From Gammaproteobacteria bacterium (lineage in GTDB: Bacteria > Pseudomonadota > Gammaproteobacteria > Ga0077536): DNA of 64,000 bases. Shown piece after piece: positions 35,392 to 43,829 of the stretch. Under the pieces are notes generated by a model. That model made no database searches and was not told the origin of the DNA. It saw only the letters and a program-made list of their open reading frames with translations. A program made the translations under genes and the position numbers. Every line of letters starts with the position of its first letter. Position 1 is the first letter of the stretch. The stretch lies in assembly GCA_021773835.1 (NCBI GenBank), contig JAJFJQ010000031.1:1-64000 (forward strand). The letters are read 5' to 3'.

Positions 35392-37458
35392 ATGAAACAT
35401 AGACTCGCCGCCGATATTGGCGGCACCTTCACCGACCTCGTGCTACTCGACGAGGACGGCACCTTGCATGTCCACAAAACACCGTCGACGCCAGATGATT
35501 TTAAAGCGGGCGTATTGACCGGGGTAAAACACATCACCGGTAGTGCCGGCGGCGTTGTGGTGAACCAAGACTCACCGCTAGCGGACATTGAATATTTCGT
35601 GCACGGTGCGACGGTGGTGCTGAACGCGTTGATCCAACGCAAGCTACCGACCACTGCATTGATTACGACAGCCGGATTTCGTGACGTGCTGGAAATTATG
35701 CGGACGAACAATCCGTATATGTACGACATGCAGTACGTCAAGCCAAAGGTGCTGATTCCGCGGCGGTTGCGCTTCGAAGTTACCGAGCGCATTCGACATA
35801 CCGGAGAGGTATTGACCCCGCTCGACGAAGACAGCGTACGGGCTGCCGCAGCGTGCTTGAAAAAGGCCGATGCTGCAGCAGTCGCCGTGTGTCTGCTCCA
35901 TGCCTACGCCGATGGTGCCCATGAACGGCGCGTGCGTGAAATCATCCTTGAAGAGTGTCCAGACATCGTCGTGTGTCTGTCGAGTGAAGTGGCGGGTGAG
36001 TTGCGCGAGTTCGAACGAACGTCAACCACGTCTATCAACGCCTCAACAGTTCCGATCATCACCTCCTACCTCGATTTATTGAGCAGCGAACTGCGTGATA
36101 TGGGATTGGTGCGGGATCTGTGCGTGATGCAATCCAATGGTGGGGTGATCACGGCAAATGTTGCTCGACATCTACCGGTCCGCACGGTCATGTCTGGACC
36201 GAGCGGTGGGGTTGTTGGTGGCTCGTATTTGGCCGGCGCAATCGGGATCGAAAACGCGTTGACGGTCGATATGGGTGGTACGAGTACGGATATTGGGGTA
36301 ATCGCCGACGGTCGTGCACTGACGGTGGACGAAGCGGAGGTCGATCGTTGGCCAATCCTCGCGCCAATGATCGAAATACTCGCAATCGGCGCCGGTGGCG
36401 GCAGCATCGGATGGATCGACGCAGGCGGTGGATTGCGGGTTGGCCCACAGAGTGCGGGTGCGCAACCGGGACCTGTATGCTACCGGCGCGGTGGCGACGA
36501 GCCGACGGTAACCGATGCGTGTGTCGTGCTCGGACGAATCGATCCGGATTATTTTCTTGGCGGTGAAATGGGACTCGATGTGGATGGAGCGCATCAAGTC
36601 ATCGAGTCTAAGGTCGCCGGTGCGCTCGAGATGGACAAGTACAAAGCAGCGGCCGGTATTTTGACTGTGGTGACGGCGAACATGGCCAAGGCGATGCGTC
36701 AGATCCTGGTTGCCCGCGGCCTTGATCCGCGCGATTTCACACTAATGGCGTTTGGCGGCGCCGGCGGTATGGTGGTCGGCGATCTCCTGCGCGTCAGCGA
36801 TGTGAAGCGGGCGGTCGTACCGAACAACCCTGGTGCGCTATGCGCCATCGGCATGCTGGTTACAGATTTTCGCCACGACGCATCAACTACCTTAGTGCGT
36901 AGCCTCGACCAGGCGGATCCCGATGAAGTGATGAAGCTGTTCGTCGAGCTCGAGAAAAAGGCGGTAGATCAACTGATGAGTGAAGGTGTGGTTTCCGATG
37001 ACGTGGCCACCGAGCGCTACATTGATGTGCGCTACATTGGCCAAGAGTATTACTTACGTATTCCCATCTCTAACCAAGCGCTCGATGTCGCCACCTTAGG
37101 GAAAGACTTTAATGACGAGCACGAGCGTAACTATGGCTACGCGACCCGAGAGTTCCCATGCGAGATGGTTAACCTGCGGGTGACGGCGCTCGGTCGGGTC
37201 GAACGCCCGAGTTTTCCGGAATATCCGCAGCGCAGCGCAGCGGATGGTGCGTTGGAGCCATCCATGCAGCGTGACGTGTTCTTCGATGGCGCGATGGTCA
37301 CCACCAACATCTACAAGGTGGAAACCTTGCGCGCCGGCGACAGCATCACAGGCCCGGCGGTAATTGAAGATCCACGCTCGACCGTAGTGATACTGCCGGG
37401 CCAACAGGCCTCGGTCGATCGTCTACGAAATATTCATGTCGAGCGGATCGAGAACTGA
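35392..37458 (+). CDS. hyuA: Hydantoinase/oxoprolinase subunit A (N-methylhydantoinase, ATP-hydrolysing)
   Basis: 688-residue ATPase-fold subunit. The N-terminal RLAADIGGTFTDLVLLDEDG is the actin-like phosphate-1 loop, followed by STPDDFKAGVL. The second ATP segment reads VMSGPSGGVVGGSYLAG and then TVDMGGTSTDIGVIADG near 285-305. ILAIGAGGGSIGWIDAGG follows. The family opens 5-membered lactam rings (5-oxoproline, hydantoins) at the cost of ATP. With HyuB partners immediately downstream and an N-carbamoylsarcosine amidase upstream, N-methylhydantoin is the best guess. Hydantoin or other 5-substituted hydantoins are alternatives. Confidence 0.92.
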   Translation: MKHRLAADIGGTFTDLVLLDEDGTLHVHKTPSTPDDFKAGVLTGVKHITGSAGGVVVNQDSPLADIEYFVHGATVVLNALIQRKLPTTALITTAGFRDVLEIMRTNNPYMYDMQYVKPKVLIPRRLRFEVTERIRHTGEVLTPLDEDSVRAAAACLKKADAAAVAVCLLHAYADGAHERRVREIILEECPDIVVCLSSEVAGELREFERTSTTSINASTVPIITSYLDLLSSELRDMGLVRDLCVMQSNGGVITANVARHLPVRTVMSGPSGGVVGGSYLAGAIGIENALTVDMGGTSTDIGVIADGRALTVDEAEVDRWPILAPMIEILAIGAGGGSIGWIDAGGGLRVGPQSAGAQPGPVCYRRGGDEPTVTDACVVLGRIDPDYFLGGEMGLDVDGAHQVIESKVAGALEMDKYKAAAGILTVVTANMAKAMRQILVARGLDPRDFTLMAFGGAGGMVVGDLLRVSDVKRAVVPNNPGALCAIGMLVTDFRHDASTTLVRSLDQADPDEVMKLFVELEKKAVDQLMSEGVVSDDVATERYIDVRYIGQEYYLRIPISNQALDVATLGKDFNDEHERNYGYATREFPCEMVNLRVTALGRVERPSFPEYPQRSAADGALEPSMQRDVFFDGAMVTTNIYKVETLRAGDSITGPAVIEDPRSTVVILPGQQASVDRLRNIHVERIEN

Positions 37459-37485
37459 AAACTCGTCTGATAGAGGTGTAACACT

Positions 37486-39273
37486 ATGAGTGAAGCACGA
37501 GATACTTTACGCGAGGTAATCAATACCAATCAGCATCGGGTCGACCCAGTGACGCTCGAAGTCATCCGTGCGGGCTTAATGTCCGTGGTGCATGAAATGT
37601 CGATCACAATGGACCGTACGTCGTATTCAACAATTATTCGCGAAGTGCATGATTACAGTTGTGTGCTGTTCGATGCCCAAGGCCGTTTAATTGCGCAGGC
37701 AGAAGGCATACCAATCTTTAACGGTAGTATGAACTTCGTTATCGATGCGGTGACCGGCCGTTACCCGCCAGAGTCCATGCGCCCCGGGGACATGTTCATT
37801 TCTAACGATCCCTATACCGGTGGCGGCACACATAAAAACGATATCAATATTGTGATGCCGATATTTTGGGAAGGCGAGTTGGTGATGATGAGTGCGAGCA
37901 AGGCCCATCATCTCGACATTGGTGGTAAAGATCCCGGGAGTTGGTCTTCGGATGCGCGCAATACCTACCAGGAAGGCTTGAGTATCCCGGCCATGCAGCT
38001 GGCCCGTGATGGCGAAATCAATGAAGCCATCACCGATATTTTATTCGCCAACATGCGCGTGCCGCAGCTTTCGCGGGGCGACTTCGCGGCGCAAATTGCG
38101 GCCGGCAAGACGGCAGAACTTCGTGCTCATGCATTTCTGAAGAAACACGGCATTGCATTGTTTCGCGGCGCCGTCGAAGCACTATTGGACCATGGTGAGC
38201 GAATCTCACGTGCAGCAATCGAGCGGATCCCGGACGGCGTATATCGCGCCGAGGGCTACGCCGACGGCGATGGCGTTACCGAAGACCCGATTCATATCCA
38301 GGTTAAGGCGACGGTCGAAGGCGGCGATATCTGGCTTGATTATGCCGGCAGCGATACACAACGAAGTGGCGCGGCTGGCAATTGCCACTGGGTCAACACC
38401 GTCTCCGGGACACGCGAGTTCATGATGTTCCTCACCGACACGGCGCTCGGCGGCAATGAAGGATCCTATCGACCGATCCACATTGACGCGCCAGCCGGTA
38501 GTGTTTTTCGACCGCAGTATCCAGCGCCGGTGACAACCGGTATCGGTGATATGTGCACGCGGCTTATTGAACTGCTATTCCAGGCCTTCGCCGAGGTATT
38601 TCCGAAGGAAGTGATCGCCGGTACCTTCGGTACCGTCCATGGCATGACCTTATCCGGCTTCGATGAGGAAACCGGGGCGGAATTCGTACATTTCTCGCCT
38701 TACGCCGGTGGTTGGGGAGGGCGCGCCGAGACCGATGGGAATAGTGCGATGGTGTCGTTGATTAGTGGCGATAACTTCAATATTCCGTGTGAAGTCATGG
38801 AGACAAAATTTCCAGGCTTGTTGGCTGAAAGCTATAAACTACGTGATGACTCGGCCGGTGCCGGGCGCCATCGCGGCGGTTGGGGCGTTAACTATGACTA
38901 CCGGATGTTGTGGCCGGGTGAGATAACGGTCGCTTCGGACCGGGATAAGTTTACGCCGTATGGACTTTTTGGCGGCCACAGTGGTGCCGCCAGCGGGCTC
39001 ATTGTACATCCCGGAACGGAGCGCGAACGAGCTTATGCGCGTGACAGCGGAATCGCGGTTGAGGCCGGCACCGTACTCAGTCACCGCACAGCGGGCGGCG
39101 GCGGCTATGGCGATCCGCTGGAACGCGAACCGCAAGCGGTCCTTGATGATGTATTGGACGAATTTATTACGATTGACGTAGCCGCCGAGACTTATGGTGT
39201 AATGATCGATCCGCAATCGATGCAAATCGATCTGCCTGCGACCGAGCAGCGACGCATGCGAGAATTAGGGTAA
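37486..39273 (+). CDS. hyuB: Hydantoinase subunit B, copy 1
   Basis: 595-residue HyuB/oxoprolinase-B type subunit that pairs with HyuA. Recognisable by VDPVTLEVIRAGLMSVVHEM (about 18-37), GDMFISNDPYTGGGTHKNDI (about 101-120), HHLDIGGKDPGSWSSDARNT, and the C-terminal LSHRTAGGGGYGDPLERE. It follows hyuA by 27 bp and is followed 6 bp later by a second gene that is nearly the same along its whole length. Probably one operon running from the amidase to the DUF1329 gene. Confidence 0.92.
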   Translation: MSEARDTLREVINTNQHRVDPVTLEVIRAGLMSVVHEMSITMDRTSYSTIIREVHDYSCVLFDAQGRLIAQAEGIPIFNGSMNFVIDAVTGRYPPESMRPGDMFISNDPYTGGGTHKNDINIVMPIFWEGELVMMSASKAHHLDIGGKDPGSWSSDARNTYQEGLSIPAMQLARDGEINEAITDILFANMRVPQLSRGDFAAQIAAGKTAELRAHAFLKKHGIALFRGAVEALLDHGERISRAAIERIPDGVYRAEGYADGDGVTEDPIHIQVKATVEGGDIWLDYAGSDTQRSGAAGNCHWVNTVSGTREFMMFLTDTALGGNEGSYRPIHIDAPAGSVFRPQYPAPVTTGIGDMCTRLIELLFQAFAEVFPKEVIAGTFGTVHGMTLSGFDEETGAEFVHFSPYAGGWGGRAETDGNSAMVSLISGDNFNIPCEVMETKFPGLLAESYKLRDDSAGAGRHRGGWGVNYDYRMLWPGEITVASDRDKFTPYGLFGGHSGAASGLIVHPGTERERAYARDSGIAVEAGTVLSHRTAGGGGYGDPLEREPQAVLDDVLDEFITIDVAAETYGVMIDPQSMQIDLPATEQRRMRELG

Positions 39274-39279
39274 CAGTAT

Positions 39280-41058
39280 ATGAGTGAAGCAAGACAAACC
39301 ATCGAGCACGAGCTAAGTAACCACTACGCCGTTGATCCGATTACCTTGGAGGTGATCCGCGCCGGGCTGATGTCGGTGGTGCACGAGATGTCGATCACGA
39401 TGGATCGCACCTCGTATTCGACCATAATCCGCGAGGTGCACGACTATAGTTGCGTGCTGTTCGACGGGCAGGGGCGCCTGATTGCACAGGCGGAAGGCAT
39501 ACCGGTGTTTAACGGCAGCATGAATTTCGTGATTGAAGCCGTGACCGCACGCTACCCGCTCAATGAAATGCGGCCCGGCGACATGTATATCTCCAACGAT
39601 CCCTACACGGGCGGCGGTACGCATAAGAACGATATCAATATCGTAATGCCGATATTCTGGGAAGGTGAATTGGTGATGCTCGGTGCGAGTAAAGCGCATC
39701 ACCTTGATGTTGGCGGAAAAGACCCCGGTAGTTGGTCGTCAGATGCACGTAATACCTACCAGGAAGGGATCAGTATCCCGGCGATGCGGCTCGCGCGCGA
39801 CGGTGTCATCAACGATGCCATCACCGATTTACTCTTTGCCAATATGCGGGTGCCGCATCTGTCACGGGGCGATTTTGCGGCACAGATCGCGGCCGGCAAG
39901 ACAGCCGAGATAAGAGCGCATGCGGTGCTGAAAAAGCACGGGGTCGAGGTGTTTCACAATGCTGTCGAAGCCATACTCGACCATGGAGAGCGCATGACCC
40001 GCTCTGCCATCGAACGTATACCGGATGGTGTCTACCATGCCGAAGGACACGCCGACGGCGACGGTGCAAGCGAACAGCCGATCCGCATCCAAGTAAAGGC
40101 GACGGTCAAAGGGGGCGACATCTGGATCGACTACGCCGGCAGTGATCCACAGCGCGCCGGTGCAGCGGGGAATTGCCACTGGGTAAATACCGTATCGTGC
40201 TCGCGTGAATTCATGATGTTTCTGACCGACACTGAACTCGGCGGTAACGAAGGCTCTTACCGTCCAATTCACGTTGATGCCCCACGCGGTAGTGTATTTC
40301 GACCGCAGTACCCGGCCCCAGTTACGACCGGCATGGGCGATATGGGTACGCGACTTATCGAGCTTTTATTTAAGGCGCTTGCGGACGTCTTACCAGAAGA
40401 GGTGATCGCTGGTACGTTCGGCAATTTCGCGTGTATGACCTTGTCCGGTTTCGATGCAGAGACTGGTGACGAATTCGTGCATTTTTCTCCCTATGCCGGC
40501 GGTTGGGGCGGGCGTGCAGGTGTCGACGGCAATAGTGCAATGGTGTCGCTTGGCAGCGGTGATAACTACAACATTCCGTGCGAGGTCATGGAAACAAAAT
40601 TTCCGGGTCTATTGGCGGAAAGTTTCAAACTCCGTAACGGCTCGGCCGGTGCCGGTCGCCAACGTGGTGGCTGGGGTATCTCTTACGATTACCGTATGCT
40701 GTGGCCCGGTCAGTTCACGATTGCGCTCGACCGCGACAAATATGTGCCAGAAGGGCTGTTTGGCGGTGAAAACGCACAAGGTAGTGGGCTGATCGTCGCT
40801 CCGGGAACGGACACCGAAGCAGTGTTCACCCGCACGAGTGGTGTTGAGGTGGAGGCAGGTACCGTACTTAGCCACCGCACTGCTGGTGGCGGTGGTTACG
40901 GCAACCCGTTGGAACGCGATCCTCAGGCCGTGCTGGATGATGTGCTCGATGAGTTTATTACCGTCGAGGACGCCGAGCGTAGCTACAAGGTGATTATTGA
41001 TCCTCAGACATTGAGCGTTAATGCGGCTGCAACCGCCAAACTACGCCAGGCAAGCTAA
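39280..41058 (+). CDS. hyuB: Hydantoinase subunit B, copy 2 (tandem paralogue)
   Basis: 592 residues, aligned end to end with copy 1 and identical over most long motifs (by eye roughly four residues in five). Synonymous differences are numerous, so the duplication is old enough to have diverged and is not an assembly artefact. Differences cluster in the N-terminal 17 residues, around residues 225-270 and in the loop following SDRDKF/ALDRDKY near 485-510. That could change substrate choice or let a mixed A-B1-B2 complex form. The stop codon is one base away from the next gene's ATG. Confidence 0.92.
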   Translation: MSEARQTIEHELSNHYAVDPITLEVIRAGLMSVVHEMSITMDRTSYSTIIREVHDYSCVLFDGQGRLIAQAEGIPVFNGSMNFVIEAVTARYPLNEMRPGDMYISNDPYTGGGTHKNDINIVMPIFWEGELVMLGASKAHHLDVGGKDPGSWSSDARNTYQEGISIPAMRLARDGVINDAITDLLFANMRVPHLSRGDFAAQIAAGKTAEIRAHAVLKKHGVEVFHNAVEAILDHGERMTRSAIERIPDGVYHAEGHADGDGASEQPIRIQVKATVKGGDIWIDYAGSDPQRAGAAGNCHWVNTVSCSREFMMFLTDTELGGNEGSYRPIHVDAPRGSVFRPQYPAPVTTGMGDMGTRLIELLFKALADVLPEEVIAGTFGNFACMTLSGFDAETGDEFVHFSPYAGGWGGRAGVDGNSAMVSLGSGDNYNIPCEVMETKFPGLLAESFKLRNGSAGAGRQRGGWGISYDYRMLWPGQFTIALDRDKYVPEGLFGGENAQGSGLIVAPGTDTEAVFTRTSGVEVEAGTVLSHRTAGGGGYGNPLERDPQAVLDDVLDEFITVEDAERSYKVIIDPQTLSVNAAATAKLRQAS

Positions 41059-41059
41059 C

Positions 41060-42418
41060 ATGACTTTACAAATGACCCGCTTGCGTGAGCCGCGCAGGTA
41101 TACGCCTCTATTGGCTTTAGTTTTGTCGTTGGTGTTATCGATCGGTCAGGTCGCCGCCGAGGAAGCCGACGCCGTGGCCGCACTGCGTGAGTGGATCGCC
41201 CAGGATCAAGTCGTTTCCGTCGATTTGTCCTCGGATCGGATCATTCGCATTGACGAGATCGACAGCCTGTCCGAAGTCATGCCCCCAGCATTACTCGAAC
41301 AGTTTCGTTTTCCTGAAGTCGAAATGGCGATCCAAGCAACCACAGACCAGGCGCCTCATTCGGTCTTCAAAGAGGCAACCAACGCCCATGCGGCGAAGAC
41401 AAGTCTCGGATCGGATGGGTCCTTACAGGGTTATGTTGCAGGCCAACCGTTTGTTGATGAGCGAATTGTCGAAGCGCCGGCGGATCAAGCGGGACTGATG
41501 GTGGCGTGGAACAATATTCATCGCTGGGACTCCTTCGGCTACAGCACAACCGGCGCTACGACTTATTTCATGCGCCCGAGTGGAGACGGATCCAATGCCG
41601 AGTTGCCGAAGTACTTTTCCGGTGGCGGTGAAGTACTTCGCAGCGTTAGTCTGTTCTATCATCGTGTGTTTCTGAGCCATATACCGATGCTAGCCGAGCA
41701 AGACTACCACTTGGCTGTTAGCGGTGGCGGTGAGCTTTTATATAAGGATTATTTAGAGTTCACTGCGCCGTTTGACCTTGCGGGGACGCGAATGGTTATC
41801 GAGCGTTCTCTCGATCCGCACGAGGGTGATCAGGTGAATTCCTATCTACCAACAGAAAGACGTGTTCGGCGATTGTCGTCACGCGAACGCGCTGATAGCT
41901 GGTTGGGTTCGGAGATGACATTAGACGATTTTGAGGGTTTCTCGGGTCGCGTGCTGGATTACAAGTGGACGTTGCTGGGTGAAAAATCAATCCTAGCTGG
42001 GGCGGATGTGGAACACGAGGTGTTGAACTACTACGGACCCAAGAGCAACCTCCCGAACGATCGCTGGCAGTTACGCGATTGTTACGTGCTTGAATCGATT
42101 CCACTTTGGGAAGGCCATCCCTATGCCTTTCGAATATTATTTGTCGACAAACAAAACTCTCAGGTTCGGCTGTCCATGATCGGGGATCGCGAAGGACGTC
42201 TGTGGAAAATCGTTTTCTCGGTCTACGGTTGGACCGATCCGGCGGGAGAAGAACCCGAGCTGCATGAGACGGTCAGTAGTTGGAGAGGTAGTATCGCCTT
42301 AGATCTGGTTAATGAGCGCAGTACTGTTTCTCATGCCCTCAAGACGGATCATCCCGTTATGCCGTTGGCGAAAGTCCGACGGATGTTTAGCGCGTCCAAT
42401 CTCACTGGCGGTCGCTGA
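41060..42418 (+). CDS. DUF1329-family secreted/outer-membrane-associated protein
   Basis: 452 residues with an N-terminal signal peptide (LLALVLSLVLSIGQVAAEE). The body has the beta-rich DUF1329 fold recognised by segments such as GWTDPAG, LPTERRVRRLSSRERADSW and FEGFSGRVLDYKWTLLGEK. DUF1329 proteins are usually linked to uptake or outer-membrane steps of hydrophobic substrate catabolism (LolA-like fold). The ATG at 41060 is one base past the hyuB stop, so translation is coupled. This suggests an envelope role in taking up the hydantoin-type substrate. Confidence 0.8.
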   Translation: MTLQMTRLREPRRYTPLLALVLSLVLSIGQVAAEEADAVAALREWIAQDQVVSVDLSSDRIIRIDEIDSLSEVMPPALLEQFRFPEVEMAIQATTDQAPHSVFKEATNAHAAKTSLGSDGSLQGYVAGQPFVDERIVEAPADQAGLMVAWNNIHRWDSFGYSTTGATTYFMRPSGDGSNAELPKYFSGGGEVLRSVSLFYHRVFLSHIPMLAEQDYHLAVSGGGELLYKDYLEFTAPFDLAGTRMVIERSLDPHEGDQVNSYLPTERRVRRLSSRERADSWLGSEMTLDDFEGFSGRVLDYKWTLLGEKSILAGADVEHEVLNYYGPKSNLPNDRWQLRDCYVLESIPLWEGHPYAFRILFVDKQNSQVRLSMIGDREGRLWKIVFSVYGWTDPAGEEPELHETVSSWRGSIALDLVNERSTVSHALKTDHPVMPLAKVRRMFSASNLTGGR

Positions 42419-42451
42419 TTCTCTGCCGACCTGGTGCCCGGACAAACAAAG

Positions 42452-42480
42452 GGTCACCCCGGACTTGATCCGGGGTCCAT
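42452..42480. repeat. CCGGACTTGATCCGG dispersed repeat, third copy
   Basis: GGTCACCCCGGACTTGATCC and the following bases match the arm at 20636-20664 (in reverse). The inner part CCCCGGA-CTTGA-TCCGGGG (42457-42475) folds as a 7-bp stem with a 5-base loop, 38 bp past the DUF1329 stop, and could end that transcript. Confidence 0.75.
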
Positions 42481-42568
42481 TCCGCATCCGTTGTGTCGAT
42501 CCGAATCGGATCCAATATCGTGCCGGTATGACTAAGGGATGACCCGACTAGATCACTCGCGGTTATTC

Positions 42569-43810
42569 CTAAGAAGCCATCGCGTGCACGATTCGACCAT
42601 CCGAGGACGGCGCATCTAGCTGCGGTACAACCTCGGTTAGAAACACGTTGAGTTCCTCAAGCATAACTTCCTTCGGACACTGGGCGTAGTGCCATACGAG
42701 CGTGATGTATTCGGCCGGTAGTTCTTCGTAGATCTTGCACCACTGGTCCTTTAGTTCTTGGACCGTACCGCCGGTAAAGATACCGCTGCCTATCATGCCG
42801 TCGATGTCTTCTTCGACGTTGTCCGAACGAAACATGTTCGGTGAAAAGGTCGAGTAGTGTTGGTAGTACATCTCCTCATCGTAACGTCTGAGTTTGTCGC
42901 GGAACGTTTGCTTGTCGCCAAGATGTACCCAACGCGCAATGGTCTGGCGTTCACCGTACGCGTAATCGATCCCCTTCTTTTTGCCTTCTTCGACATAGAG
43001 GTGGGCAAATTCAACCAATGTTTTCAATGGGGTGAAATACACTGGGCGAATACCATTGTGCGCCAGAAAGGGGATCGAGGCAGCGCTCCCACTCATTGGC
43101 GCGAACAACAGTGGATGAGGTTCGGAATACGGTTTCGGGACGACGCAAAGGCGCTGAATGCTACCGTCCGCATCAATTTCACCGGGCGCACCTGCGGCAA
43201 AGATGCTGTCGCGGGCGGGATAGCCGACAACTCCAGTATCATGAGGGTAGGGGATCTCGTAGTGCGACTGCTTAGTCGAGACCGAATCTTGAGTCCAACA
43301 CTCGATCAACATGCGCACGCGTTCTTCGAAGATTTTGCGATTGCGCGCATCGTCATCGCTGCCGTCGGAAACCGTCGCAACGGCATTTACATGTTGACCC
43401 AAGGTATGCATCCAACGCGACTGGTAACCACGTGATAAACCAACGAAAGAACGTCCTTGTGTCATGTGGCTGAGGATGGCCGTTTCCTCCGCGACCCGGA
43501 TCGGGTCACGCGTTGCCATTACATAGCCCAGCGCACCGAGGTGGGCATTCTTCACCTGGCTTGCCCACCACGCGTTTAACACCCCGGGATTGGGTCCGAG
43601 TTCATAGCCTTCGGAGTGGGCGTGGTGTTCGATCGTACTGATCCCCCACAGCCCCATCTCGTCCAGTTCGCGGACGATATCAAACGTCTCATGTAGTACT
43701 TGTTGGTAAATCTCGCGATTGCGTCCGAGCGGCCGTTTGCGTTCCCGGTCCGCCCGATCCTCGGCTGGCATCACCGGATAAAGATTTACGATGACTTTAG
43801 GTTTTGCCAT
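42569..43810 (-). CDS. LLM-class (luciferase-like) flavin-dependent oxidoreductase 1
   Basis: 413-residue TIM-barrel flavoprotein of the bacterial luciferase superfamily. Signatures are WGISTIEHHAHSEGY (about 55-69), LGYVMATRDPIRVAEETAILSH, GRSFVGLSRGYQSRW and the C-terminal GGTVQELKDQWCKIYEEL. Such proteins use FMNH2 (or F420) to hydroxylate or cleave small organic molecules. The closest feel is to alkanal/ureide-type monooxygenases; no specific substrate is evident. Probably in one minus-strand operon with the RidA fusion and CocE hydrolase upstream. GAGGATCAG precedes the ATG. Confidence 0.88.
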   Translation of the reverse strand: MAKPKVIVNLYPVMPAEDRADRERKRPLGRNREIYQQVLHETFDIVRELDEMGLWGISTIEHHAHSEGYELGPNPGVLNAWWASQVKNAHLGALGYVMATRDPIRVAEETAILSHMTQGRSFVGLSRGYQSRWMHTLGQHVNAVATVSDGSDDDARNRKIFEERVRMLIECWTQDSVSTKQSHYEIPYPHDTGVVGYPARDSIFAAGAPGEIDADGSIQRLCVVPKPYSEPHPLLFAPMSGSAASIPFLAHNGIRPVYFTPLKTLVEFAHLYVEEGKKKGIDYAYGERQTIARWVHLGDKQTFRDKLRRYDEEMYYQHYSTFSPNMFRSDNVEEDIDGMIGSGIFTGGTVQELKDQWCKIYEELPAEYITLVWHYAQCPKEVMLEELNVFLTEVVPQLDAPSSDGRIVHAMAS

Positions 43811-43829
43811 TAACCTGATCCTCGCTTAG

